Below are positions 17,531-26,081 of a DNA stretch of 64,000 bases, one piece after another (position 1 is the first letter of the stretch; the number at the start of each line of letters is the position of its first letter). Made by a program: the position numbers and the translations under genes. A model generated the notes under the pieces. That model saw only the letters and a list, made by a program, of their open reading frames with translations. It was not told where the DNA came from and ran no database searches. This stretch comes from AP-15 sp963735445. Its GTDB lineage: Bacteria; Pseudomonadota; Alphaproteobacteria; ATCC43930; CGMCC-115725. The stretch is from NCBI GenBank assembly GCA_963735445.1, contig CAVTLC010000012.1, positions 47,152 through 111,151 on the forward strand, read 5' to 3'.

Positions 17531-17793
17531 TTTGGCAGGCGTAGCGAAACAGAGACTAAGAAGCTTACAAGCATCCGCATTAAATATCAGCAATTAGCGA
17601 AATCATTGATTTGCAGTGGGACGGCGCGGCAGGAGCTGTCTTGATCGCGGCCTATCTTGCGTTTCTGGCGTCATCTAATGGGTTTAATGCCGTGCCTCCG
17701 CGGGATCTATTCGCAACGCAGTATCCTTGCGGAAGCATAGATCGGAGCAAGATGTGTCGCATCAGCGACCAAAGTAGATCGAAACGATACGGA

Positions 17794-18525
17794 TTAGCGC
17801 GGCTGCCTATTCGCCGGATCAGTCGGGATTAGCCGGCCGTTTCCCGCAATCAGTGTCCGAGCGAGTTCCTCAAGGTAAGGCAGCACCTCGAAGAAGAGCA
17901 TGGAGCCGAGTGCCGCCGGAACGTAATGGGGCGGCAAAGGCTCATCCTTAAAGCGGACCGCCAGATCTGCGGACTCCCGACCGACTCCAAACAGCGCGCT
18001 AAATTGTGGCCAATGCAATACCGTGATAAACGAGATCGCCATCAGCGGCACCATCTCGAGAAAGCTATGGACATGCTGCTCGATGGGCGTCACCTCCCTC
18101 CGTGTCACAGCATAGCTGACGTCCCACAAAGCAGTCGCGTCGTGCAGGACAAAAGCCAAAATCATTAAAGCCGCTACCGGTGCCGTTATTTCCAGATAAA
18201 ATCCGGCGAGCACCGGGATGCTGACTTCGGCCAGCATCAAAAGGTGCATCAGGCTCTCCTTAGCGCCCGTTGTTCCCTCGATGTTGGTGGCGCGATGACA
18301 GATCCAATCGGCGATCCCCGCCATCTGCCACAATGGGACAATAAAATAGAGCAGAAATCGGCGGGTGATTGTACTGCTGTCGAGGCGGTTCGATCCATCT
18401 GATGCAAGCTCCCTATCGCGGCCCCACGACTGGTGTAGCTCACGCCGATCGCGATTTCGTACCCAACAAGCCGCAGCGGCTGCCAAGGCAACGCCCGAAA
18501 CAGTTGCCAGCAGAAAGCGCCTCAT
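17794..18525 (-). CDS. His-rich integral membrane protein of unknown function
   Basis: About 243 residues with an N-terminal hydrophobic anchor (residues 3-20) and at least four further membrane segments. Several His and acidic residues sit at membrane boundaries: WICHR, ESLMHLL, LHDATALWD and EQHVHSFLEMVP. This pattern could form a metal site, but no family was recognised. The ATG at 18525 follows GAGGTGGAG, whereas a GTG two codons earlier lacks a site. The gene is divergent from the Tat-exported oxidoreductase at 18767. Confidence 0.55.
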   Translation of the reverse strand: MRRFLLATVSGVALAAAAACWVRNRDRRELHQSWGRDRELASDGSNRLDSSTITRRFLLYFIVPLWQMAGIADWICHRATNIEGTTGAKESLMHLLMLAEVSIPVLAGFYLEITAPVAALMILAFVLHDATALWDVSYAVTRREVTPIEQHVHSFLEMVPLMAISFITVLHWPQFSALFGVGRESADLAVRFKDEPLPPHYVPAALGSMLFFEVLPYLEELARTLIAGNGRLIPTDPANRQPR

Positions 18526-18654
18526 CTCCACCTCAAGGCCGCAGCCATTCGCTCGCGATTACCGTGAAAACGCTTCTTGGCCCTGAACGTTATCAGCAGA
18601 CGCGAGACCAATTCGGGTACGCGAAAGCACGCCGGGTATGGCCAGAAGCACTGC

Positions 18655-18679
18655 GGAACGGATGCCGTGGCAGTGCGTT
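18655..18679 (+). promoter_or_regulatory. EcfG-type general stress promoter (perfect consensus)
   Basis: GGAAC at 18655-18659 and CGTT at 18676-18679 are separated by exactly 16 bases, the consensus of the alphaproteobacterial EcfG (sigma-EcfG/PhyR) regulon. The site is intergenic and points toward the Tat-exported oxidoreductase gene, with about 80 bases of leader. Confidence 0.7.
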
Positions 18680-18766
18680 CGACCGGGGAATCTGGGTGGC
18701 GACTTCTGTTCGTTCTCTCTGCCGAACGGCGGTTCCGTCCAGCGAATAAGTTGACCGGAGCCAATC

Positions 18767-19930
18767 ATGATCGCCGAAAACCATTCCTCAATCTCCACGG
18801 GTATCTCGCCGAGCCGGCGTCAGCTGCTCAAATCAACGCCTGCCGTGCTTGCTGCAGCTGGCGCTATGACAAGCCCAGCTCTGGCCCAGCCGATGTATGG
18901 CTCAACCCAGCCGCAGAATGCGCCGACCCCGGTTGCCGATCTGCGGAACAGCAATATTGTCGGATACATGTTGGCGCATGAGCAATTCCCGGTCCCGGAA
19001 TTGGTCCAGATCGGCGCGGACGCGGCACGAGCCGGGTTTGGCGCCCTGGCGACCAGCGATCATCTGCAGCCGTGGCAAGCTAATGAAGGCCATTCGGGAC
19101 AAGCTTGGGTGACGCTGAGTTCGGTCGGCTCGCGTGCGCCGTCTTCCTGGATCGGCACGACCGTGACCTGTCCGACAATGCGATATAATCCGGCCATCGT
19201 CGCCGAGGGGTTTGCCTCGCTCTCGCTGTTGTATCCGGGCCGGGTATTCCTCGGCGTCGGCTCGGGCGAAGCCCTGAACGAGGAGGCGGCGACCGGTGGC
19301 TGGCCGAAATGGCCCGAACGCTGGGAACGGCTGGTCGAGGCGATCGATGTGATCCGCGCACTTTGGTCGGGACAGGAGGTTAGACATCAGGGCAAATACT
19401 ACACGGTGAATGCCAGGCTCTACGATCCGCCGGCGCAACCGATCCCGCTGCTAACGGCGGCAAACGGCAGGAAATCGATCCGCCTTGCCGGCCAATTCGG
19501 CGATGGCCTGATTACCGATCCCAAGACCTGGAAAGAGCACAAATCGGAATGGCAAGACGCCGCCAGCAAGGCGGGCAAAAATCCTAGCCAGATGCCAGTG
19601 CTGGTCGAGCAATATGTCGTTGTCGGCGGCCAAAACGATGCGCAGCAGGCGGCCGAACTATGGCGTTTTGGTCCAAAGGCGTTCAAGACTTACTACAATA
19701 TCCCAAGTCCAGTCGCGATTGAGCAGCAGGCCGATCAGCAGGTGCCGCTGGAGCAGGTTGTGTCCGATTGGGCGATCGGCACCAACCCGTCAGTACACAT
19801 CGACAAAATCAACGAGCTGTTCGACAGCGGCGCTACGATCGTCAATATCCACTCGGGCCAGCCGGATCAGAGAAGGGTCATTGCCTTCTACGCCGAACAG
19901 GTACTCCCCAACTTCCGTAGCCGCTCTTAG
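18767..19930 (+). CDS. Tat-exported LLM-class (F420-type) oxidoreductase
   Basis: 387 residues. Residues 15-42 form a twin-arginine signal (PSRRQLLKS followed by a hydrophobic Ala-rich stretch to ALAQP). The mature part is a luciferase-like barrel: GYMLAHEQFPVPELVQIG, TCPTMRYNPAIVAEGFASL, RVFLGVGSGEALNEEA, WPERWERLVEAIDVI and IHSGQPDQRRVIAFYAEQVL. This is the pattern of the F420-dependent subgroup that includes mycobacterial glucose-6-phosphate and hydroxymycolic acid dehydrogenases. Folded export by Tat implies cofactor loading in the cytoplasm. An EcfG promoter lies upstream. The cofactor (F420 or FMN) is inferred only. Confidence 0.85.
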   Translation: MIAENHSSISTGISPSRRQLLKSTPAVLAAAGAMTSPALAQPMYGSTQPQNAPTPVADLRNSNIVGYMLAHEQFPVPELVQIGADAARAGFGALATSDHLQPWQANEGHSGQAWVTLSSVGSRAPSSWIGTTVTCPTMRYNPAIVAEGFASLSLLYPGRVFLGVGSGEALNEEAATGGWPKWPERWERLVEAIDVIRALWSGQEVRHQGKYYTVNARLYDPPAQPIPLLTAANGRKSIRLAGQFGDGLITDPKTWKEHKSEWQDAASKAGKNPSQMPVLVEQYVVVGGQNDAQQAAELWRFGPKAFKTYYNIPSPVAIEQQADQQVPLEQVVSDWAIGTNPSVHIDKINELFDSGATIVNIHSGQPDQRRVIAFYAEQVLPNFRSRS

Positions 19931-20097
19931 CAAGATCGGGGCAGCGCAGGCAGCAGCGGCCGCTGCCCCTCTAAAGTGCCCAGGAGCGGCGCTGAGGCTG
20001 CCACTGCAGTCCTTTTTGGTTTGGCTCAGTCAGATTGACTGGGCCGCGCCGGCCGCGCGAAATACGCGAGCCGAACGGCGGCGTCCGAGCCAGAATA

Positions 20098-20178
20098 CAT
20101 GTCGTCGCGATTTTAATGGATTGGGGTGTCGACACCATTTTTGGGCTGCCTGGCGACGGGATCGCTCGGGTTGTTGAA
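20098..20178 (+). pseudogene. relic of a TPP-dependent enzyme (pyruvate oxidase / acetolactate synthase-like N-terminus)
   Basis: The codons for MDWGVDTIFGLPGDGIARVV (from 20116) match the start of thiamine-diphosphate enzymes, where the conserved GVDTIFGLPGDG loop binds the cofactor. The similarity ends within about 25 residues at ATCGAGGGCTTCGCC, and the downstream sequence leads directly into a hairpin, so about 95% of the gene is missing. Nothing else was recognised in 19931-20244. Confidence 0.6.
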
Positions 20179-20188
20179 TCGAGGGCTT

Positions 20189-20211
20189 CGCCCCCGCTCT
20201 TTGCGGGGGCG
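20189..20211. terminator. strong GC hairpin, possible terminator
   Basis: A perfect 9-bp stem CGCCCCCGC/GCGGGGGCG (20189-20197/20203-20211) closes a TCTTT loop. It lies between convergent genes, 34 bp past the amidohydrolase stop. No T-run follows on either strand, so intrinsic termination is uncertain. Confidence 0.45.
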
Positions 20212-20244
20212 GCCGGGTCAGCAGGCGTTATGTTAACGCTCTAA

Positions 20245-21390
20245 TCAGTTCACAAAGCGGTAGAGTTTGGCGGCGTTATCGCAGACGATCTTTTTGCGGG
20301 TCACCGCCGGCAGATGGCCAAGTTCGCGTTCAATGTATTCCTGAGAATCCGGCCAGATGCCGTCGGGATGCGGGAAGTCCGACGCCCACATTATATTTTC
20401 CTCGCCGATATCGTCGACGAGCTTGGTGCCGATCGGGTCGGTCTGATAAGTGGCATAGCACTGGCGGCGCCAATATTCGCTGGGCCGCATCTTTAGATCG
20501 AGTTCCTTGAACTGGTCTTCCCATTCGGCATCCATGCGGTTCAACACATAGGGGATCCAGCCGATGCCGGCCTCGCCGATCACGACCTTCAGGTTCGGGT
20601 GCCGCTCAAGCACGCCCGAGAAAATCATCGACAGCAGCACATCCGACATCACCATCTGGAAATTGGTGATATTGGCGGCGCGAGCGGCGAGCGCGGTTTT
20701 GGGCGCCAGTTTTGACAGATCGGGCCGGTTGCCGCCGCCGATCGTGTGGAAATGCAATGGCAGCCCGGTGGCTGCAATCGCGCTCCACACCGGTTCCCAC
20801 CACGGGTCCCATAGCCGCGCCATGTCGTGCCGCCGGGAGATCTCGACACCGCGCACCGCACCCTGACGCGCCACCCGCTCGATCTCGCCCACCGCCGCAT
20901 CGATATCGTGGTTCGGGATGCAGGCGAGCCCGGCAAAGCGGTCGGGATAGGTGTTGCAAAAGCCGCCGAGCCAATCATTGTAAATCTGCAGCATCTCGTT
21001 GGCGGCTTCGTCGTCGCTGATCCGCATCGAGGCCCCGAGAATGCCGTACAACACTTCGGCCTGAACCCCGTCGCGATCCTGGTCTTTTACCCGCAATTCG
21101 GGTTCGGTCATGCGGCGGATGCCCTTTTTACCGTCCTCATAGATCCCCTCCGAGGCCATCCGGTCGGAGCGATGGATCTTGCCCGGCTCATAGAGGCGGC
21201 CGGCCGAGCCCATGCCATTCATCAGCCCAAACGAGGCGCCCGATTTGGTGACCCATTCCTTGCCGCGCGGTCCGTCTGTCACATACGGCATGCGGTCCTT
21301 CATCGCCGCGCTCGCGTTTTCGGTGAAGAGATCGGGCGGCAACCAGATCAGATCGATATGGCTGTCGGCTGAGATCACATCGTACTTCAT
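20245..21390 (-). CDS. amidohydrolase family 2 metal-dependent hydrolase
   Basis: 381 residues of the amidohydrolase_2 family with the metal motifs SADSHIDLIWLPPD (His with Asp pairing in place of HxH), LPLHFHTIGGGN, KVVIGEAGIGWIPYVLNRMD and ASDFPHPDGIWPDS. The last is the catalytic Asp loop of 2-amino-3-carboxymuconate-type decarboxylases. The second ATG (21390) is preferred: GGAGG lies eight bases upstream, but only two bases before the first ATG. It is divergent from a CoA-transferase gene 93 bp away. Likely a cytoplasmic hydrolase or decarboxylase in aromatic or xenobiotic breakdown. Confidence 0.85.
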   Translation of the reverse strand: MKYDVISADSHIDLIWLPPDLFTENASAAMKDRMPYVTDGPRGKEWVTKSGASFGLMNGMGSAGRLYEPGKIHRSDRMASEGIYEDGKKGIRRMTEPELRVKDQDRDGVQAEVLYGILGASMRISDDEAANEMLQIYNDWLGGFCNTYPDRFAGLACIPNHDIDAAVGEIERVARQGAVRGVEISRRHDMARLWDPWWEPVWSAIAATGLPLHFHTIGGGNRPDLSKLAPKTALAARAANITNFQMVMSDVLLSMIFSGVLERHPNLKVVIGEAGIGWIPYVLNRMDAEWEDQFKELDLKMRPSEYWRRQCYATYQTDPIGTKLVDDIGEENIMWASDFPHPDGIWPDSQEYIERELGHLPAVTRKKIVCDNAAKLYRFVN

Positions 21391-21483
21391 CGGCATATCC
21401 TCCTCTTCCGCCCGGAGTTAGCATGATCCTCGCGAAGAGCGGGCGCGAGTTGAAATTTCTACTTTGGCGGGCTGCGAAAAAGC

Positions 21484-22689
21484 ATGGATGAGAAACGGGT
21501 GAACATGCCTTTGGCGGGGGTCACGGTCATCGATTTCGGCCAGATCTTCCAAGGTCCTTATGCGAGCTTGTTGATGGCCAAGGCCGGCGCCTTCGTCATC
21601 AAGATCGAGCCGCCAACAGGCGAACCGGGACGCCGTCGCGCCGATCCCGGCAAAAGCGCCACCTTGCCGTTTGCAATGCTGAACCAGAATAAACACGCCG
21701 TGACCTTAAACCTGAAAGAGCCGCGCGGTCGCGAACTGCTGTTCGACATGGTCCGGCGCGCCGACGTGCTGCTCGAAAATTTCTCGCCCGGCACGATGGA
21801 CAATCTCGGCGTCGGCTGGAGCCGATTGCACGAATTGAACCCGCGACTGATCTACGCCTCGGGCACCGGATATGGGCTGAGCGGCCCCGATCGCGACAAT
21901 CTGGCGATGGATATGACGATCCAGGCAGCCTCGGGGATCATGAGCGTGACCGGTTTTCCCGACGGCCCGCCGGTCAAGGCCGGCCCGACCCTGGTCGATT
22001 TTATGGGCGGGATCCACCTTTATGCCGGAATCGTGACGGCACTCTACGACCGCGACCGCAGCGGGGTTGGCCGGCTCGTCGAAGTCTCAATGCAGGAGAC
22101 GGTGTGGCCGAGTTTGGCTGGCAGCTTCGATTACTATTACCGCACGGGGCAAATTCCGCCGCGCACCGGCAATCGCCAGGCCGGGCTTAACAGCGCTCCC
22201 TACAACGTGTTTGCGACCAAGGACGGGCATGTCGCGATCCATGTCGTGACCGAGGCGCATTTCCAAAATCTGCTAAAGGCGATGGGCCGCGAGGATCTCG
22301 CCGAGGATCCGCGCTTTGCCACCAATGCCGGTCGCGTCGCGCATATGGATGAAACCGACGCGCTGGTCGCCGACTGGACCCGCACGCTCGGCAAGATGGA
22401 GGTGTTCGCGATCACCAAGCAGTACCGCATTCCGTGCGCGCCGGTGCGCACCGCACCCGAGGTCATCAACGACCCGCACATGCACGAACGCGGCATGCTG
22501 GAACGCATCAATCACCCCGAATTGGGCGAGATCGTCGTGCCGACGACGCCATTGCGGCTGCACGGCACAGACAAGGCGCCGGCTGGCCCAAGCCCGACAA
22601 TCGGCCAGCACAATGAGGAGATCTATGGCGGCTGGCTCGGCCTCTCAGTAGCCGAAATCGCCGAACTCAGAGAACATGGCGTGATCTAG
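21484..22689 (+). CDS. CaiB/BaiF family (class III) CoA transferase
   Basis: The 401-residue protein matches family III CoA transferases throughout: LAGVTVIDFGQIFQGPYASL, KIEPPTGEPGRR, LNQNKHAVTLNLKEPRGREL, the catalytic Asp region AMDMTIQAASGIMSVTGFPD, and the C-terminal IPCAPVRTAPEVINDPHMHE. It moves CoA between carboxylic acids through an acyl-aspartyl intermediate, activating a substrate for beta-oxidation without ATP. Together with the acyl-CoA dehydrogenases in this window it supports a catabolic lifestyle. Substrate unknown. Confidence 0.9.
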   Translation: MDEKRVNMPLAGVTVIDFGQIFQGPYASLLMAKAGAFVIKIEPPTGEPGRRRADPGKSATLPFAMLNQNKHAVTLNLKEPRGRELLFDMVRRADVLLENFSPGTMDNLGVGWSRLHELNPRLIYASGTGYGLSGPDRDNLAMDMTIQAASGIMSVTGFPDGPPVKAGPTLVDFMGGIHLYAGIVTALYDRDRSGVGRLVEVSMQETVWPSLAGSFDYYYRTGQIPPRTGNRQAGLNSAPYNVFATKDGHVAIHVVTEAHFQNLLKAMGREDLAEDPRFATNAGRVAHMDETDALVADWTRTLGKMEVFAITKQYRIPCAPVRTAPEVINDPHMHERGMLERINHPELGEIVVPTTPLRLHGTDKAPAGPSPTIGQHNEEIYGGWLGLSVAEIAELREHGVI

Positions 22690-22751
22690 CTGTGTCGGCA
22701 AAATCGGCTCGCTGCAGAACTGCGCGACGTCTCCCTGAACAGCGCAATAAT

Positions 22752-22775
22752 GAGAGAGCGGTGCGCCGCTCTCTC
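22752..22775. terminator. candidate bidirectional terminator hairpin
   Basis: A perfect 10-bp inverted repeat (22752-22761/22766-22775, GAGAGAGCGG/CCGCTCTCTC, loop TGCG) lies between the convergent CoA-transferase and argG genes. A second small stem, GGCTCG/CGAGCC, follows at 22803-22820 against the argG stop. Neither has a T-run. Confidence 0.55.
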
Positions 22776-22820
22776 GCAGGGCAAGCGGGGGAAGTATCCA
22801 ATGGCTCGGGAAAACGAGCC

Positions 22821-24035
22821 TTAAGCTGAACCTCGCTGCCTTGCGGCGAGGCGGAGGCGCAGCGCGTTCAGTTTGATAAAGCCTTCCGCGTCGCGCTGGT
22901 CGTAGACCGCGTCTTCTTCAAAGGTAACGTGGGCTTGGCTGTAGAGGCTGTTTGGCGATTTGCGGCCGACGACGCTGGCGGACCCCTTGTACAGCTTGAG
23001 CCGCACGACCCCTTCGACGTTTTCCTGGCTCTGGTCAATTAACGCCTGCAGCATGCGGCGCTCGGGCGAGAACCAAAACCCGTTGTAGATCAGCTCGGCA
23101 TAGCGCGGCATCAGCTCGTCCTTGAGGTGTGCCGCGCCACGGTCGAGCGTCAGGCTTTCAATGCCGCGATGCGCCGCCAATAGGACCGTACCCCCGGGGG
23201 TCTCATAGACACCGCGCGATTTCATTCCGACAAACCGGTTCTCGACAAGGTCGAGCCGGCCGATACCGTGCTTACCGCCGAGTTCGTTCAATCGCGTCAG
23301 CAATGCAGCCGGAGACAACCGGCTACCATCGATCGCAACGGCGTCGCCGCGTTCAAACCCGATTTCAACATATTCGGGCGTGTCGGGGGCGGCCTCGGGA
23401 GCAACGGTGCGGCTAAACACAAATTCCTCGGGTTCGGTCCACGGGTCCTCGAGGACTTTCCCTTCCGCCGAGATGTGCAACAGATTGGCATCGACCGAAA
23501 ACGGCGCTTCGCCACGCTTGTCGCGCGCGATCGGGATCTGGTGCCGGTCGGCATAATCGAGGAGCCGAGTGCGCGACGTCAGATCCCACTCGCGCCACGG
23601 GGCGATGACTTTGATATCGGGGGCGAGCGCGTAATAACCGAGTTCGAAGCGGACCTGGTCGTTACCCTTGCCGGTGGCGCCATGAGCGACCGCGTCGGCA
23701 CCGACCTCTCGGGCGATCTCGATCTGGCGTTTGGCGATCAGCGGCCGGGCGATCGATGTACCGAGCAGGTAAGCGCCTTCGTAGAGCGCGTTGGCGCGAA
23801 ACATCGGAAAGACAAAGTCGCTGACGAATTCTTCGCGCAGATCATCGACAAAGATTTGCGCGGCGCCGAGCAGTTCGGCCTTCCGCCGCGCCGGCTCCAG
23901 TTCCTCGCCTTGACCGAGATCGGCGGTGAAGGTGACGACCTCGCAGCGGTAGGTTTCCTGCAGCCAACGCAAGATGACCGAGGTATCGAGCCCGCCCGAA
24001 TAGGCAAGCACCACTTTTTTTACCGTATCCGCCAT
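22821..24035 (-). CDS. argG: argininosuccinate synthase
   Basis: 404 residues, the usual length for ArgG. It has the ATP-pyrophosphatase P-loop VVLAYSGGLDTSVILRWL at residues 8-25, DLGQGEELEPARRKA, the substrate loop HGATGKGNDQVRFE, and RLDLVENRFVGMKSRGVYET. It joins citrulline and aspartate using ATP to form argininosuccinate in arginine synthesis, in the cytoplasm. It appears monocistronic or leads a short same-strand series; the alpha/beta hydrolase and rlmN genes lie upstream on the same strand with small gaps. Confidence 0.97.
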   Translation of the reverse strand: MADTVKKVVLAYSGGLDTSVILRWLQETYRCEVVTFTADLGQGEELEPARRKAELLGAAQIFVDDLREEFVSDFVFPMFRANALYEGAYLLGTSIARPLIAKRQIEIAREVGADAVAHGATGKGNDQVRFELGYYALAPDIKVIAPWREWDLTSRTRLLDYADRHQIPIARDKRGEAPFSVDANLLHISAEGKVLEDPWTEPEEFVFSRTVAPEAAPDTPEYVEIGFERGDAVAIDGSRLSPAALLTRLNELGGKHGIGRLDLVENRFVGMKSRGVYETPGGTVLLAAHRGIESLTLDRGAAHLKDELMPRYAELIYNGFWFSPERRMLQALIDQSQENVEGVVRLKLYKGSASVVGRKSPNSLYSQAHVTFEEDAVYDQRDAEGFIKLNALRLRLAARQRGSA

Positions 24036-24065
24036 GACCGTCCCTCGCCCGTGCGAATGAGGTGG

Positions 24066-24908
24066 CTAGTCGAAATCGACCGCCGCGGCAACGGGTTCGG
24101 GGACATGCCGGCACACTCGGCGCTCGATAAACGAAATGGCGGCATCGATCGCGCCGAACTGAGCAAGATTTTCGTGGCTGCCCGCGGGCGAAAACCAGCC
24201 TTCTTTCGGCGCGGTCGCTGCCGCAAGCAGTTTGCGGCCGTGGCGGACCGGCACAACTCTGTCGCGTTCGCCGTGCAAAATCAGCAAAGGGGCCGTGACC
24301 TCGCCGATACGCGACAGCGAGTCAAAACGGTCATGCACCAGCCACGCCGCGGGGACGAACGGATAACGGCGCTGGGCCGCAGCGGCAATGCTGGTGAACG
24401 GAGCTTCGAGGATCAACGCCGCAATATGATGCGTGGCGGCAAGATAAACGGCCACCCCCGAACCCAGCGACTCGCCCCAAAGCACAATCTGGGCCGGTCC
24501 AATCGCGTGGCGAGCGAGGAAATCGAGCGCCGCCTCGCCATCGGCAAACAACCCGCCTTCGCACGGCGCGCCGGGGTTGCCGCCATAGCCGCGATATTCA
24601 GCGAGCAAAACACCATAACCCTCGCGCGCAAAACGGCGGAGGCGCTCGGCGCGATAACCAATATGCCCGCCATTGCCATGGAAATAGGCGACGACCGGCC
24701 GCCCGGCGCGGGGCGGCAGATACCACGAGAACAGCGTCAGACCATCCCGGGTCGTCAGCTCGACTTCCCGCACGCCCAGTGTGGCAAGATCATCGAGCGC
24801 CGGCCGCGTCGAGCGCGGATGATAAAGCAGCCGGCGCTGAAACGCGTAGAGGCCGCCGACGATGCCGCCATAGAATATGAGCGCCGAGCCGAGCAGCGGA
24901 TCGAACAT
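24066..24908 (-). CDS. membrane-anchored alpha/beta hydrolase (ABHD13/BEM46-like)
   Basis: About 280 residues. An N-terminal hydrophobic anchor (LLGSALIFYGGIVGGLYAF) precedes FQRRLLYHPRSTRPAL, then an alpha/beta-hydrolase core: YFHGNGGHIGYRAERLRRF (oxyanion HGNGG), the nucleophile elbow LWGESLGSGVAVYL, the acid in LHGERDRVVPVRHG, and the catalytic His in AGSHENLAQFG. This is the BEM46/ABHD13-like serine hydrolase family, which faces the cytoplasm or periplasm at the inner membrane. The ATG at 24908 lies 8 bp past the rlmN stop; upstream codons overlap rlmN and are not coding. Confidence 0.85.
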   Translation of the reverse strand: MFDPLLGSALIFYGGIVGGLYAFQRRLLYHPRSTRPALDDLATLGVREVELTTRDGLTLFSWYLPPRAGRPVVAYFHGNGGHIGYRAERLRRFAREGYGVLLAEYRGYGGNPGAPCEGGLFADGEAALDFLARHAIGPAQIVLWGESLGSGVAVYLAATHHIAALILEAPFTSIAAAAQRRYPFVPAAWLVHDRFDSLSRIGEVTAPLLILHGERDRVVPVRHGRKLLAAATAPKEGWFSPAGSHENLAQFGAIDAAISFIERRVCRHVPEPVAAAVDFD

Positions 24909-24916
24909 TGCGCCGA

Positions 24917-26035
24917 TTATAAAGTAGAGGCGGAGGTTCGTTCGCGCTCGCTGCGGCGCGCTTTGACGCTTTCCGATTTGAGCTGGCCGCAGGCGGCGAA
25001 AATGTCGCGACCACGCGGCGTGCGCACCGGCGCTGAATAGCCCGCGGCAAAGACGATGTCCGAGAATGCCTCGATCGCTGCATCCGTCGAACATTCATAG
25101 GGCGCGCCGGGCCACGGGTTGAACGGGATCAGGTTTACTTTGGCGGGGATACCGGCGATCAGCCGGACCAGTTCGCGGGCTTCGGCCGGGCTGTCATTGA
25201 CGCCCTTCAGCATGACGTATTCGAATGTGATCCGGCGCGCATTGCTCGCCCCCGGGTAGTTCCGGCAGGCGTCGAGCAGCTCGGCGATCGGGTATTTACG
25301 ATTTAATGGCACGAGCCGATCGCGGATATCGTCGCGCACCGCGTGCAACGAAATCGCCAAGTTTACCGCCAGCTCGGCGCCGCAACGCCGGATGACAGGC
25401 ACCACGCCGGCGGTCGACAGCGTGATCTTTCGTCGCGAAATCGACAGCCCCTCGGGGTCCATGACGATCTTTATCGCTGCCGCGACATTGTCAAAATTGT
25501 AAAGCGGCTCGCCCATTCCCATCAGCACAATGTTCGTCAATTGGCGGTCGTCTTGCGGCGACGGCCATTCTCCGAGCGCGTCACGCGCCACCATGAGTTG
25601 CCCAACGATTTCACTCGGCCCGAGGTTCCGCACCAGCGGCTGCGTGCCGGTGTGGCAGAAGGTGCAGTTCAGTGTGCATCCGACCTGTGAAGATATGCAC
25701 AAGGTGCCGCGATCTTCTTCGGGGATGTGGACGGTCTCTGCCTCCTGTCCATCGCCAAAGCGCAGCAGCCATTTTCGCGTCCCATCGAGCGAGCAAAGAC
25801 TGCGCGCGACCGCCGGACGGCGAAGCTCGTAATGTTCGGCAAGACGTTCGCGGAATGGCTTCGACAGCGAGCTCATCTGCGCGAAATCGGTCGCACCTCG
25901 ATGATATATCCAATGCCACAGCTGACGGGCGCGAAACGGCTTGGCGCCGATCGCAGCCATTTCGTCGGCAAGCGCGTCGCGACTGAGCCCGACGAGATTG
26001 CGGCGTGTATCGGAGGCGGGAGTTTCGATCGACAT
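24917..26035 (-). CDS. rlmN: dual-specificity 23S rRNA/tRNA adenine C2-methyltransferase RlmN
   Basis: The 372-residue radical-SAM enzyme has the Cys120-x3-Cys124-x2-Cys127 cluster motif (GCTLNCTFCHTG), Cys113 just before it, and a C-terminal Cys349 (FAACGQL). The last corresponds to the methyl-accepting/resolving cysteine of E. coli RlmN (Cys355). It also has GMGEPLYNFDNV and the SLHAVRDDIRDRLVP segment. It methylates A2503 of 23S rRNA and A37 of some tRNAs. The downstream hydrolase follows closely and is likely co-transcribed. Confidence 0.95.
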   Translation of the reverse strand: MSIETPASDTRRNLVGLSRDALADEMAAIGAKPFRARQLWHWIYHRGATDFAQMSSLSKPFRERLAEHYELRRPAVARSLCSLDGTRKWLLRFGDGQEAETVHIPEEDRGTLCISSQVGCTLNCTFCHTGTQPLVRNLGPSEIVGQLMVARDALGEWPSPQDDRQLTNIVLMGMGEPLYNFDNVAAAIKIVMDPEGLSISRRKITLSTAGVVPVIRRCGAELAVNLAISLHAVRDDIRDRLVPLNRKYPIAELLDACRNYPGASNARRITFEYVMLKGVNDSPAEARELVRLIAGIPAKVNLIPFNPWPGAPYECSTDAAIEAFSDIVFAAGYSAPVRTPRGRDIFAACGQLKSESVKARRSERERTSASTL

Positions 26036-26081
26036 CAGACCGAGATATGGACCCGAACGGTCACCGGCGCCATCACCGGGG

